In this document: one piece after another, positions 1-10,429 of the stretch
Position numbering within the stretch: position 1 is the stretch's first letter
Layout of the letters: every line of letters begins with the position of its first letter
Origin: Tilletia caries
Lineage: Eukaryota; Basidiomycota; Exobasidiomycetes; Tilletiales; Tilletiaceae
Reading direction: 5' to 3'
NCBI GenBank assembly: GCA_032718865.1
Contig: JALUTQ010000045.1
Span: 1,550,001-1,614,000, forward strand
Length of the DNA stretch: 64,000 nucleotides
Program-made: the position numbers and the translations under genes
The notes under the pieces: generated by a model
What the model was told of the DNA's origin: nothing
The model's input: only the letters and a program-made list of their open reading frames with translations
Database searches by the model: none

Positions 1-713
1 TCATGTCATCGAGGGCAGTGTCCACTCACAAACGCCGACTGCCGCTAAGGAGCTCAAGAAGCCGCCCACGGTCTGAGCAAAGATGTACACGGGACACTCG
101 GCCCACGGAGACAGACCCGCAGTACACGCAATAATGGTAAAGCATGGATGAAAGTACCCTCGTGTCGAGGGTGTGCATACTGCGGAGGAGGGGGAAAGCA
201 ACAAGGTCGCACTAGGCTCAGCCAGATGGCCTGTATCAACGATTCCTATCGCAGCGTTTGATCCACTCACTGACGAGAGCAAGCCAGACGGACAAAAGGC
301 AAACGATCGCCGACTGCATGTTGATCATCGCCACGTCCGGTTCCGCCTTGGGCGTTCCATCGGCGAAGATGACTCCAAAGGCGGTGCAAAAGGTGAAGAA
401 GGAGTAAATGAAAGTGCCCGCAACTTCCGTGATCGCTGACGGGCAGGAGATACAGAAGGGATCAGTATCAAGCCAGCTCACGGTTGACGAACATCAAGTG
501 TGACCTACAGCTCAGCAGCACCCTTCGAGTCCTCGTTGCCGTCTTAAAGTTGTCGAATCGTGCTCTCCAAAGTTCTATGCGGTACGGCTGCAGGTCGGAA
601 ATTTGGGGGACGGCGGTGGCAGGAGCAGTACTGGCACTGATGTCTCCTAGAGGGTAGCCGGCCTCGGAAAGGGATGGTTGGTGGGACGTGTCGGGGTCCA
701 AGGCTGAAGCCAT
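1..713 (-). CDS. Aquaporin-like (MIP family) channel, second copy, cut by the window edge
   Basis: Three exons are visible on the minus strand: about 713-525, 435-271 and 179-30. The rest lies left of the window. Exon 2 encodes a first membrane helix (AITEVAGTFIYSFFTF). Exon 3 carries the first pore loop, where the usual NPA is replaced by HPC (GYFHPCFTI), followed by a helix. Exons and introns match the complete gene at 41532-43821 almost base for base (roughly 98% by eye in 236-480), so this is a recent duplicate. Splice sites are kept and no stop interrupts the visible part, so it may still be functional. Known of the family: six-helix channels for water or small solutes. Substrate is not predictable because the pore motifs are unusual. 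Confidence 0.75.
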
Positions 714-883
714 GTTCGAAAGGGTGGGTGAGGCTTAGAAGTGGGGACTAATCTGGCGACGGGTGGAAGGAATGAGAGACGAGGAGGCGCGGGAAATAGG
801 GAGCGAGACAGGGAAGGGGTTAGAATGAGCGTCCGTAACATGTCTAGCGGACTTGTCAGCTATGTAGAGTCACAATCATGAGG

Positions 884-1540
884 TTATGTGCGCCCCACAA
901 GGTCACCTTCCCTGATTCCTAGCTGTTGAGTTGAGAGCACGGGTTGACCTTTTATGTCAGTGACTGCATGTACGTATAAGATGAAGGGGCCTGTCGGTGC
1001 GCGGATCAGCCGAACGAAGACATCTGTCGAATGACTGCAAGCCGCCGGGAGAAGAACCTGATTCCCGGTCAGGTACAAGTCACAGAATCAAAAAGGAATC
1101 CACCCAGGATTCTACCGAACGTCTCGCCCGCCGCCAAAGAACTCACTCGCAATACACGCGTGATCGCGTAAACTATAGAGCCACAAAGTCCACAATGTTC
1201 AGTATTTTGCGAACAAGCTAAGCGAAGGCACAACCGCCGGATCGACTGACTTACATGAGAAGCCAAATCTGTATCTGTCCGCACAGAATAGACCTCCTCC
1301 ACGTCTGGTGTGCCAGACGACGGCTCTCCCACCGTTCTTTTGAACTGCCGCGTCCGCATGAGGACCTCGAGTCGATCGACAGCGCTCAACTCCCAGTGAG
1401 CACGAAACGAGCTCAATCCATGATCGCCTTCTCCCTGCTCTCTGAAATCTTGCTCAATCGCGGCAGCCTGGTGCTGTTGCTGGCCGCTCAGCCCCTGTAT
1501 CGCTGCCGCAGCTTGGACATCAAGCCTGCGTTCGAGATAT
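884..1540 (-). pseudogene. Fragment of a PDK/BCKDK-type mitochondrial kinase gene
   Basis: This stretch matches the 3' part of the complete kinase gene at 44311-46854: the low-complexity insert (GEGDHGLSSF, VEEVYSVRTDT), the penultimate exon (HSTDVFVRL) and the last short exon. After VRTDT the reading frame no longer gives the GLGLP glycine box seen in the intact copy. The FGG exon is damaged and everything upstream of the insert (N box, DSGGGIP box, targeting sequence) is missing. At about 1535-1545 the homology switches abruptly to AFG1 gene sequence. This is a dead fragment; I see no plausible functional product. Confidence 0.85.
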
Positions 1541-2050
1541 GGCGCACGAGACGTCGAAGGCGGAGGCGTCGAGGGGCCCGCCAGGCTTTGCGCAGGGTGT
1601 AGGCTGGGGTAGACATTCGAAGAGACGGGCGACGGCACGTTGGAAGGTGAAGCACTTTTCCTTCCCTGGTGTATCAAAACAATGTCAGCAAAATGCTAGC
1701 CCCGGGGGGGAGAAAAAGGGGTAGTGTTGACGTACCGGTGAAGATGGCCAGATTGGCAAACCCGAACGCATCTCGAGCGACGACAGGCCGACCCTGTGCG
1801 TCGCGTTCCATCTTAAGCCCCGCATACAGTATACACCCCCTTAAGCGCGTCCTACTTCCATACCTGCTCAATCCTTTCCACGCTGGCCTTGGTACCAGCA
1901 GCCGTCCTCCTCCTGGCCGCCTCACCACGAGGATCGTCCCCCTCGCTTCAAGAAGCCGAGCATGGCCTCCCTCTGAACTCCGCGCACATAGAGCTCTTCC
2001 GGCAGTCGATTGCTCGAGTAAAGACGCCGGGAGATCTGCGGGTAAGAGGC
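1541..2050 (-). pseudogene. Fragment of the AFG1-like ATPase gene
   Basis: The sequence matches 50.75-51.15 kb (exon 3/4 junction of the intact AFG1-like gene, including the donor after the peptide FGFANLAIFTG). It then skips about 0.8 kb and resumes with sequence matching 51.95-52.0 kb (peptide EAMLGFLE region). The Walker A and B regions are absent and the intact gene's internal segment is deleted, so it cannot encode the ATPase. It is fused directly to the kinase fragment on its left. Confidence 0.85.
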
Positions 2051-2541
2051 AGAGAAGAAAGTCATTTGTGGCTGCGTTCGAACCGTGAGTGCGAGAGAGG
2101 GAAAGGAAGCCGTCAGCGTCAGCTTTTCACTTTTCCCTCGTCATGCAGACCGACGCAAGGGTCACTGTGGCAGTAGCTGGAACGAGATGAGCCGGTATCA
2201 GTGCGGAAACGAAGCTCTTTTCCCGAGCAAAGGAGGGTTGCATGGTGGGCGTTGTCTTGATCGTCCGGAGCACAGTGTGATGTGTCCAGTGCGAGATCGT
2301 CAGCAATGGGTTATATTCTGGCAGCAGAGAAAAGGGACATCAATGGAAGCTGGCGCGGAAGGAGAGCTGCCCCTGCGTTACCTGCCTTGACGCGAGAGAG
2401 AAGGGTTGCAGCGGTTGCGAGCCTTGCTGGATGTGGTTGGGAAAGAGGGGACTACTTTCTCCGGTTGAGCGGCGTCCTAGGCGTGCTCTGCAGTCCACCG
2501 CTTCATGTTAGACAGATGGGTCTTCCTTACATCTGAAAATC
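2051..2541. other. Spacer before tRNA-Thr
   Basis: I see no gene or strong repeat here. Short open frames lack recognisable similarity. Confidence 0.5.
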
Positions 2542-2629
2542 GCCTCGTTAGCACAGTGGTAGTTGCGCCTGCCTAGTATTCATCTTCGCCTTCAGCAGGA
2601 GGTCGCTCGTTCGAACCGGGCACGAGGCA
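2542..2629 (+). tRNA. tRNA-Thr (anticodon AGU) with a 15-nt intron
   Basis: A full cloverleaf folds. Acceptor stem 2542-2548 pairs with 2622-2628 and A2629 is the discriminator. The D stem is GCA/TGC. The anticodon stem 2568-2572 pairs with 2595-2599. The T arm is 2605-2621 with loop TTCGAAC. The anticodon loop is 22 nt instead of 7. Placing the intron at the canonical 37/38 site (2579-2593) leaves loop CTAGTAA, anticodon AGT, which reads Thr ACU/ACC after A-to-I editing. A pol III-type T-run follows at 2632-2637. A CAT triplet inside the intron could suggest Met, but the loop and stem context fit Thr. Confidence 0.85.
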
Positions 2630-2941
2630 TATTTTTTGTTTTCCTGGGGTCGCCGTTCGCGATTTTTTTGCACTCCGACCGCTTTGATTGTTTGTTCGCG
2701 CTGACCGGAGGCTCCTGTCGTCGCTGGGGTTGTCCTCGCTCGTGGGCGCGGGACAGTGTGCTCATGTATGGGTATCGTCGTCGACCCTCGTAATTTATTC
2801 GGTACAGACGGGTCGGCAATGAAGAGCGCGGGCGTGCGTGTCTGCGGCAACGAAGTGCGACTGTGTGAGGTAGCTCGGAGATAGCGGCTGCGACCGAGGT
2901 CGAGGTTTGTTTCATTTCGTTGCACTGTCCGGAGACGTAAT

Positions 2942-3727
2942 CTACCACATCTCCCTCCGCACTCTTCGTTCGAAGCGGGCCAACCTCTTGTTGAATCCCC
3001 AGAACTCTCGCCCGCTGCGCTCCTCCGCCTCCGCTAGCTTGGATTTGCGTACATCCGTAGGCAGCGGCGCAATGATCCGCACAAACGCCTGAGACACCCC
3101 AAATCGCTCCGCCAGAGCCCGCACGCTGGTGTCGCTGCCAGGTGTGGATGACGCCGCTGTGGAGAGCCGCAGCTCGCGCAATTCCGAGATCTGTTCAGGG
3201 GTGAGCGTCGAGGTAGTGGCGGCTGACGCTGGACGGCAGTGTGGCTTCAGGGCGGGCGGCAGGAATCCTGCGGGGGCGCGAGCTGCGCTGGAGAAGCCGG
3301 GGAAGAGGGACTGGGTGAGGGCTGACGATGGGGATTGGGTCCCTTCTGCGGATGGCGGCACTGTACCCGCATCGATCGCGGTGCGCAGGGTGGGTGCGCT
3401 CGGCGCCGGTCGCACAATGAAGGTCTCGCCCGAGTCCAGTCGATGCCGGACTGCGTTGGGAGCGGTATCGAGCGGATCGAGCGGTCTCCGTGCGGGCAGA
3501 TTTCGCCGCGTGGCAGCTGATGTGCTCAGATATCTGCATACCGCAGAAGATGATGATGCTGAAGCTGAGCCCGGTCTGCCCGAAGCGAGGGGCAGCAAGG
3601 AGGTGGAAGCTCGTCGGGCGAGGGCAGATCCGGAGAGTGCAGAAGTCTGGCGAGGAAAGGATGGATCAGAAAGAAAGATCAATTACTGGTCTGAGAAGAT
3701 GCACGTCGCGGGGGGGTTACTCACCAT
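2942..3727 (-). CDS. Mitochondrial ribosomal protein mL58 (MRPL20-like)
   Basis: The model has two exons: the start codon alone (3727-3725), then a 78-bp intron (3724-3647; GTGAGT...CCAG), then exon 2 from 3646 to 2942, giving about 235 residues. The N-terminus (SALARRASTSLLPLASGR) is basic and Ser/Ala-rich with no acidic residues, like a mitochondrial targeting peptide. The C-terminal third matches the fungal MRP-L20 family: LTPEQISELRELR, then an ALAERFGVS-type helix-turn-helix (about residues 185-200), then a basic Arg-rich end. Known role: component of the mitochondrial large ribosomal subunit in the matrix. The intron placed exactly after ATG is odd but both splice sites are good and the frame joins correctly. 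Confidence 0.75.
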
Positions 3728-3910
3728 GGCGAAGTCGGAAAGACGGACGCTTCTGCGCAGAAGAGTGATAGTTGAGGTTACGGGTGCTGATATGCTCGTC
3801 GTGGTCGTCGTCAAGGCTGCCGGTGTCAAGAAGGTTGCGCTTCGTGAAGAGAGGAGAACGACAAGGCACGCTGCATAGCAACAACAATAATCAGCACACC
3901 GTCCCGACCT

Positions 3911-4551
3911 TAGTCTGGCCACGCCAGACCTTGTAACTCTAAATGAGCTGAAGCACTATACCGCGTACGCGGTCTGGACGCGCTCGACTCGTTTTACTTA
4001 GTAACTGCCCCACCAAAGCTCCGTCAGCACTGTTGGAAGCTCACCTTCGCGCATCCACAGCGAGTCAACAACACAACCAGATCCCTTCAAAGTTGCACTG
4101 AAGTAGCAGATATCCATAAGGAACCTTCTCTGGGCGTTTGCAGATAGTTCAATAAGGCAGTAAGCGTCTGATGGTGAGTTGTGTCAAGGGCAGAAAATCG
4201 AGAAAAGAATGAGTCTGCCCGATCGTTCCCGATCCAACACAGTAGACGCACACTCTGAGCCGCTCCCACGTGTTTGCCACGTGGTACCACGTCTATCCCT
4301 CGACTGCAGCCTCCACGCAAGACTTGTCGCGTCAGGGATGCTTCCTGCCGATCTGTCTCTCAACGGAGGGTACATGGACGGAGCTGTGCTCTGCTGGTGT
4401 CTGTGTGTGAGCGGTGTGTGAGCGGTTTGCGACAAGTTGGTCGTCTGTATGGGGGCAGTTACTAAGTAAAACGGGTCGAGTGCGTCCAGACCGTCTCCAC
4501 GGGATCAGTCCTTGGTCATCACGTGCGCGCGACGGTCTGGTGTGACCAGAC
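3911..4551. mobile_element. MITE of the TAGTCTGG family, Mutator-like target duplication
   Basis: The ends are inverted repeats of about 20 bp (TAGTCTGGyCACrCCAGACC, 3911-3930 and 4532-4551). They are flanked by a perfect 10-bp direct repeat GTCCCGACCT (3901-3910 and 4552-4561). A second inner pair of inverted repeats, about 42 bp (3970-4011 with 4452-4493), lies inside. There is no coding capacity. The 9-11 bp duplication size is typical of Mutator-like elements. It sits just upstream of ATG12. Confidence 0.85.
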
Positions 4552-4617
4552 TAGTCCCGACCTTGCCTGAGGTCGAGGCGCTCACCACGGCCGGCACCCC
4601 TCAGGCAAAGGAGCAAC

Positions 4618-5464
4618 ATGTCGTTTGCGGAGCCAGGCACGCCCGTCCTGCCCGCGCCTCCGGGTGCGACGACGACCACGGGAATGGCACCAACAGCGGC
4701 AGCCCTCGGCATGCTCAGCCCGGGCGGAGGTCCGGCGCCTGCGGTGAGGTCGCCCAAGGCTGCGTTGGAGTCGTACAAGGTCAAGGACGCGTCCAAGGGT
4801 GAGTTGTCGTTTTCTTTTTTTGATTGATGTGGAAAGGTGAATGCTGAAAGATGTGGAAAGGTGAATGCTGAAATGTGCTGTCGTTCTTTCTGTTTGTCTG
4901 CTTTGACTGTGTTCCGACCGCGCATCTCGTTCTTGGCCGACTCGCGAATTACAGTCGTGGTACGGTTCAAGGCTATTGGCAATGCTCCTATCATGAAGGT
5001 GAGCTCAACCTCCTACAAGCACTTTCAGGTTCGGGAACCACTGCTCGCTGCTCAACCGTATCTGACTTCGCTTTATGTCTTCAACTTAGACAAACCACTT
5101 CCGCATCACCGCCTTCAACCGCTTCAGCGTCGTGATCCAATTCTTGAGAAAGGAGCTCGGATGGAAGCAGGCAGATGCACTGGTGAGCAACGTCGTCGTC
5201 TCTCCAAACAGTGCTGCATTTTTCAATTACTGACTGTCTGTTCCCTTCCCCCAGTTCCTATACATCAACGCTTCTTTCAGCCCGGCTCCGGACGACACGG
5301 TCGGAAACCTATATCGGGTGCGTGCTTTCCCTGTGCCCAGTGACCGCCCCTGCGATAAGGCCACCCTGCTGACATCTCTCTCTCCGCTCCGTATTCTTGA
5401 TCAGTGCTTCGGTACCGAGGGGCATCTGATCGTCAACTACAGCTCAACAGCCGCTTGGGGCTGA
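4618..5464 (+). CDS. ATG12: Autophagy ubiquitin-like protein Atg12
   Basis: Five exons: 4618-4798, 4955-4998, 5090-5182, 5255-5317 and 5405-5464, coding for 146 residues. The first 60 residues are a Pro/Ala/Thr-rich tail. The ubiquitin-like fold follows: [55 protein letters not shown], ending in Ala-Trp-Gly. The C-terminal Gly is the residue that forms the isopeptide bond with a lysine of Atg5; Atg7 and Atg10 activate and transfer it. The Atg12-Atg5 conjugate, with Atg16, promotes Atg8 lipidation on the phagophore. All junctions are GT-AG and in frame. Length and C-terminus are normal for fungi. Confidence 0.95.
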
Positions 5465-5875
5465 TCATGTTTTCCCACTGTTTACATCGTCTCCAGACGC
5501 GAATCATAGGCGGTACCGCTTATGTGTACGAGTATGCTTAATCTACCGGGACAGGAAGAAAGCCAGAAGAAGGGGGGAATCATTCGTGTGTAATTGGGAA
5601 GTTTGGGAAGGGAGTCCAGGGTTTGAGGGGAACGCGGACAGGGGGATAATGTTGGGACTGACGCCCAGAAATGGGGGTTAAAGGGTCAAGTTGAATAGTG
5701 GGCCTCGGCGAGGGCGTGGACGTAAGATGCGCGCAAACGTAAGAGAAAGAGCGGGACACGGGGATATGCCGTGCTTCAGGGACGACGGGAGGAGTGCGTT
5801 GAAAAGACGCCACCCTCAGTCACCCGTGGTATGGGAGCAGCTCATGCCGGACCCCTTCCCTTCCCCATTGGCGCT

Positions 5876-6948
5876 TCAGTACTCCTCCTCAGCGTCCTCC
5901 TTCGCTTCCTTCTTCGCTTCCGTTGCCGCCGGCTCAGCCGCTGGTTCAGCCTTCTCTTCCACCTTCTTTTCAGCCACTGGTTCAGCAGCGGCTGGTGTCG
6001 ACTCTGTCTCCTCCGTCGTTCCACCGGACGTGGGAGGTACTGGTGCTGACGCGCTGTCGGCTCCCTCACCACCCGCCGCACCACCGAGCGCCTTCTTGTT
6101 CTTCACCTGCGCATCCTCAAAGGCCGTCTTGAAAGTTTGGGCATCTGTAATTTGGAAGAAGAGAGTGAGACATGCGCGACGCTGGGCAGAGAGAGAGAGA
6201 GAGAGAGCAAGGTTGATGAAGAGTACTCACTTTCGCTGTTGGCGAATCGGATGGCGAGCGTCTCGGCATTTGCCTCACCGTCGGAGACATCAGCGGTGAC
6301 GTTCCATACCCAAGATCGGTCTGAGCCGACGTTAGGGGAGAGCTTCATGTCGGACGTGACTACGCGGCGCGCGCGTGATTTTCGAATGGATCGAAACCAG
6401 TCAGCCTACAACTTCCTTGAAGTACCACAACCACAATACCAGCAAAAAGCGGGCATACTCACCGTAGTGGTTCGCGCACACCTTGAGCGTCTTATCCCGA
6501 CGCATGACCAGACGCACTTTGTTCGTGGCCTTGTTCTCCAAGAGCCGGACATCTCCCGTACCACGCTCCTTCCACTCCTTGGTGTCCTTCTCGAATCGGA
6601 AGAGCTTGGCGCGGATCTTGAAGAGCACGTTCTCGTCTTCCTCGTTTGTGCGGGTCACGACTTCGTGTTCGAGCTTGACGGCGGCCTCGTAATTTGGGTC
6701 ACCGGTCTCGTCTTCGCCCTGTGGGAGTGGGAAATATGATGGAGGGGAGGGAAAGGAGAAGGAAAGCGGTCAGCACGATAGAAGGCGCCCGACGGACGCT
6801 CCACTGGTAGTCAAGGAGGCTTGGGACAGACTGCGCTCCGAAGCGAGTTCCCAGCGTACATGCGCTTCAGTGCCACCCGAGAGTGTCCAGCCGCATCTGC
6901 ACTCACGGTAGCGGTGAGAGGGTCGTTGTTCTCGTCAGCGGAGGCCAT
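5876..6948 (-). CDS. YRB1: Ran-binding protein 1 (RanBP1/Yrb1)
   Basis: Four exons: 6948-6907, 6718-6463, 6359-6231 and 6144-5876, giving 231 residues. The central Ran-binding (pleckstrin-like) domain is clear: [47 protein letters not shown], then a W-V-W-N-V-T strand and LAIRFAN. The C-terminal tail after [10 protein letters not shown] is Ala/Glu/Pro-rich and acidic (EEEY end). Known role: binds RanGTP in the cytoplasm and, with RanGAP, stimulates GTP hydrolysis so that exported cargo complexes dissociate. Family length is about 200-230 residues, so it looks complete. The first exon has only 14 codons. Confidence 0.95.
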
Positions 6949-7215
6949 GGCTGTAATATGTGTTCGGTGCGAGGCAGGCTGTAGGGAGTGTGTATGCTAT
7001 CCACACAGTCAGTCAGTCAGTGTTGGTTGGCGAGATGTTGCTTGGGCCGGCCAACAGGAAGAAAGCTGTTCTTCCCGCTTGGGTGTTGGCTTTTCAAAAT
7101 GCAGCCCCTTCATCCAGAATTTTCGATTGGAAAAGCGGCCGGCTGCACTTGGTCACGTGACTGTATGAGACCACCGTTCGCACGTGGTCCGTTTTGTCCT
7201 GGAGTCTCAGATTCG

Positions 7216-7330
7216 TAGTCTGGTAGAAGACCAGACCGTGTCACGTGATGCCAGAGCATCTTGCCGTGTACGTACGCTGCGCCTCCGCTGCTACAAGTCT
7301 GAAGTCACGGTCTGGTCTCATACCAGACTA
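7216..7330. mobile_element. Short MITE of the TAGTCTGG family
   Basis: A 115-bp element with inverted ends TAGTCTGGTA...ACCAGACCGTG (7216-7239 against 7307-7330). It is flanked by a perfect 9-bp direct repeat TCAGATTCG (7207-7215 and 7331-7339). The terminal octamer TAGTCTGG and the inner CCAGACC are shared with the element at 3911-4551, so both belong to one family. Confidence 0.85.
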
Positions 7331-7339
7331 TCAGATTCG

Positions 7340-8605
7340 CTGTGGCAATCGCCAGCGTCGTGAATCAAGAAATAAATTAATTCAGACTGAAGCTTTTCGA
7401 CCATGATCATGGGGCTATTCATTGGTTTATGCAGACATGCAGATCCTGCAGCTGTATTCAATTACCGATAGCCTCCATGTCAGGGTCTCGATAAGTATAG
7501 TAGTGGCCAGCTGGGATCTGCGGCCTGCGGATTACAAAAATTGAAGGGTCTCGAGCAGTCGACCACCAGACCAGAACCAAAACCCATTGAATATACCGCC
7601 GAATAAACATGCGGACACGCTCACGCCTCATAGTCATCACGCGCTCGGGCCACACATGAGTGGATCAGGTTTTTATATGAGACTGCAGCATGGCCGCATG
7701 GCCCAGCCAACAAGTGCACGACCGCAAAACCGCAGTCCAGGTCCCGGAGCGTCCATCCGGCACCGCTTTCGTCGGTCTGGCCCACGCTGGCAGGGAAAAG
7801 AAACACACATGGAGGATCGTCGCTAATGATCGATGATCGTCGTTCTCAAGGTCTGAAGAACCTTCGCCCTGATTTAAAAACTTTATAATGGGTTAAAAGC
7901 ATAAAACCAGACAAAGGTTGAACTTTATAGATCAGCCAATTATTGGATCAAGCTTTTGATCTCATGCACGAGTGCAGAAAACGCGTCTGAAAATGGGACA
8001 AGTATTTAACGCGGGCTTTTTATCTTAGTTACCCTCCTAAATCCACCGCTTCACCTTCACGGTGACCGGCTGGTCGTGAAAGGTTGATTGCATGTGGTGG
8101 TAGAGAGGAAGATACAACTTTGGGTTGAGAGAAGGGGAAAACTCGGACACTTTGCACGTCACCCTCCATCCCGCATGAATGCTCATACAAGGCGGAAGGT
8201 CTCAGCGCGCGTACGAGCCAGGACAACAGAGATACAGGAAACAAGATATGAGAACGAAGGCATGAGAGAACGCCATTGCTTGAGAGTGGTTGTGGCTTGC
8301 GGGTGCTCAGCGTTATCGTTGGAGACCGCAGCGCCGTCCACGGCTCACCTGCTCTGCTCGCAAGTATGTATGCAGTCGCAGCTCCTGACGTCGGTATGGA
8401 GGTAGCTTTTCCTTCCTCTCAGCGCTGGGAGCGACCCCTAAAGGGCTGACCTTTGTTTTCAAAGCCGTGCGCACCCACATTCACCTCGCCAGTCGCCGCC
8501 TTTGTGCTCGAGTTTAGCTGACACACCCCATTGCCCATGGCCCGTGCAGATACAGCTGCTGGAGGCAGTTTTAAATCAGGGGAGTGGAACACCACCATAT
8601 GTATA
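7340..8605. other. Gene-free spacer, locally AT-rich
   Basis: I see no recognisable coding sequence. Roughly 7845-8035 is clearly more AT-rich than its surroundings, which could be decayed mobile DNA, but I found no ends for it. Confidence 0.4.
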
Positions 8606-9247
8606 CACTGCTACCATGGGGGTTGTTTTAAGGGGTGTAAGACGCTTGTGGAACGCACGTGTTCACCTCATGTTATAATTTTCTATTTTGTTCCGCTGAT
8701 TTGGGTGTTAAAACACCTTTCTAATAGTGTTAAAACCCAGTAGGCATAGTGATCACGTGACTGCTGCAGCGACCCGGGAAGTGAGACTAGGCGTCTCCAG
8801 ACGCCTTCCTCACCGCCACCACCTTGCTCGACACCACGGCCCTCACCACACCCACCCGCCATGCCCAGCCAAACCCAACATGTCATCCACGGGTAGCAAT
8901 ACTGTAAATCGAGGGTTTCTGTCTTCAGAGAGCAGCATCAATTGAGTGTGGAAGCAGCTGTGAACCTTTTGAGATACAGGGCAGAGACTCTGAGACCACC
9001 AAGCAGACCCATTCTAATTAGAGAAACTGAAAGTCTATCTTGTCTTCGGTTCTAGCAGCCGTAGAACAACCTCCAATACGTCATTGTTTTCAGACATGAT
9101 TCCGCACCACGTAAAACGCTGCAGTTTTTGCCGAGCCCTTAAAACTCCTGCACAACAGGGATGTTTTGAGAGAACCGTAAAATCATTGTAAAACAAATTA
9201 TTACGAAGCGTTTTACACCGCTTAAAACAACCCCCATGGTAGCAGTG
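8606..9247. mobile_element. CACTA-like non-autonomous element
   Basis: Terminal inverted repeats of about 36 bp begin CACTGCTACCATGGGGGTTG (8606 onward) and are mirrored at 9212-9247. A 3-bp duplication ATA lies on both sides (8603-8605, 9248-9250). CACTA/CACTG ends with a 3-bp target duplication are the hallmark of the CMC/CACTA superfamily. The 642-bp body has no open frame of note. Inside are several GTTAAAAC/GTTTTAC-like short motifs in both orientations. Confidence 0.75.
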
Positions 9248-9250
9248 ATA

Positions 9251-10112
9251 CGAATTCTGGCCAAGACTTCAATGCCTTTATCGCTTCATCGATAATTGCT
9301 CCTTGCTCCGCCTCGCAGCTCGCTCCAATCCACACCCATGCTGACCGTGTGTTTATTCCCAACTACTGGGCACGGATTCGATTTTCAATGATCAGTCTGG
9401 GAAGTCTGGAGTCACACATGGGACCATCATTAGAACCAGGGCGTACCGCCGGCAGTCAGCTTTGTGCACCTGGTCCGTGTCGGGTTTTGGAAGCCGATGG
9501 CTTGGAACCCCGCCTTGCGGTTTCTATTTTGTGCTGTTGTCTTTTTCTGCTTCCACAGCTTTATCCTTTCGCCTCGGGCTGTCAAATTTGTTCCCAGTGG
9601 GGAAACACTGGTCTCGTGCCTCACGTCATGTATTGCGGACCGAGTTTCCATTTCGGCTCCAATAAAGGCGACATCGATTCATCGTTACTTCCGTCGTCCT
9701 GACATCTGACATCTTACCATCATCCTCCCCCCACTCCTCCTGCGATTTCCCTCAAGCCTCACTCGACGACGCCCCTGGCAACCACGCTCCTTTTGCACCT
9801 CACCCAACAACCGAACGCAGGGCTACAAAAACATAAGTAGCGATCCGCAGTGCGTTGCCCTCAATTAAACCACCTATGAGACGCTAGTGCCGGACAGAAA
9901 AACTGTTAGCTAGCTAATTGATCTGGTTACTGAACCAATTATTGTCGCCCCTCTCCAGCCTCCAGTCGGCTGTTGCAGATCTCGCATACACGCCCACAGT
10001 CCACACTCGTTTCGCCGCTGTCGCACCAGTGTCAGCCCATCTCCCGACTTTATCCACCTTCACTTTCGCCATTCTTGTCGCCCTCGTTCCCGTGGTATCT
10101 TGACGACTACCT

Positions 10113-10143
<31 letters not shown>

Positions 10144-10429
10144 CCCGACCAACCTTCCCTACAGCCCGACTGACCGACCCTCCTTCTTCGACTTCTTTCC
10201 TCCAACTCGACTTCCACCTTATCTCCCTCGCTCAACCACCAACACCACCACCCCACGCCCACCGCCCTTCTCCTCAAGCACTCTCCCTATCGCCATTCGC
10301 CACCCCACCTCAGCTTGCCTTTCTTCTTTACAGACAGCGGCCCCCTTCAAATCAAGCACACGACCTTTCGACTCGACTCTCAACTTATAGAATCCCCGTC
10401 CCGCTCAGACCCCTCTCACACACACAGCC
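9251..10429. promoter_or_regulatory. Long upstream region of the GT2 gene
   Basis: No gene is recognised between the CACTA-like element and the GT2 start. The last ~400 bp are C/T- and C/A-rich, like a basidiomycete promoter and leader. They include a (CGACCA)n tandem repeat at about 10111-10143. Confidence 0.4.

Larger units (their letters stand above)
1..2050. repeat. Chimeric segmental duplication of 43-52 kb
   Basis: Order and orientation match the downstream locus: aquaporin, kinase 3' end, AFG1 pieces. About 45.0-50.75 kb and 51.15-51.95 kb of the source are missing. Intronic and intergenic sequence is conserved as well as exons, which argues for DNA-level duplication rather than retroposition. 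The left end lies outside the window; the right end is near 2050, about 500 bp before the tRNA gene. Confidence 0.85.

Noticed and set aside
2542..2629. Reading the tRNA as elongator Met from the CAT triplet
   Set aside because: With the intron at the normal 37/38 position the anticodon is AGT, and the anticodon stem-loop context matches Thr(AGU).
8029..8405. Possible small genes around 8.0-8.4 kb
   Set aside because: Short open frames on both strands without similarity, splice logic or composition bias.
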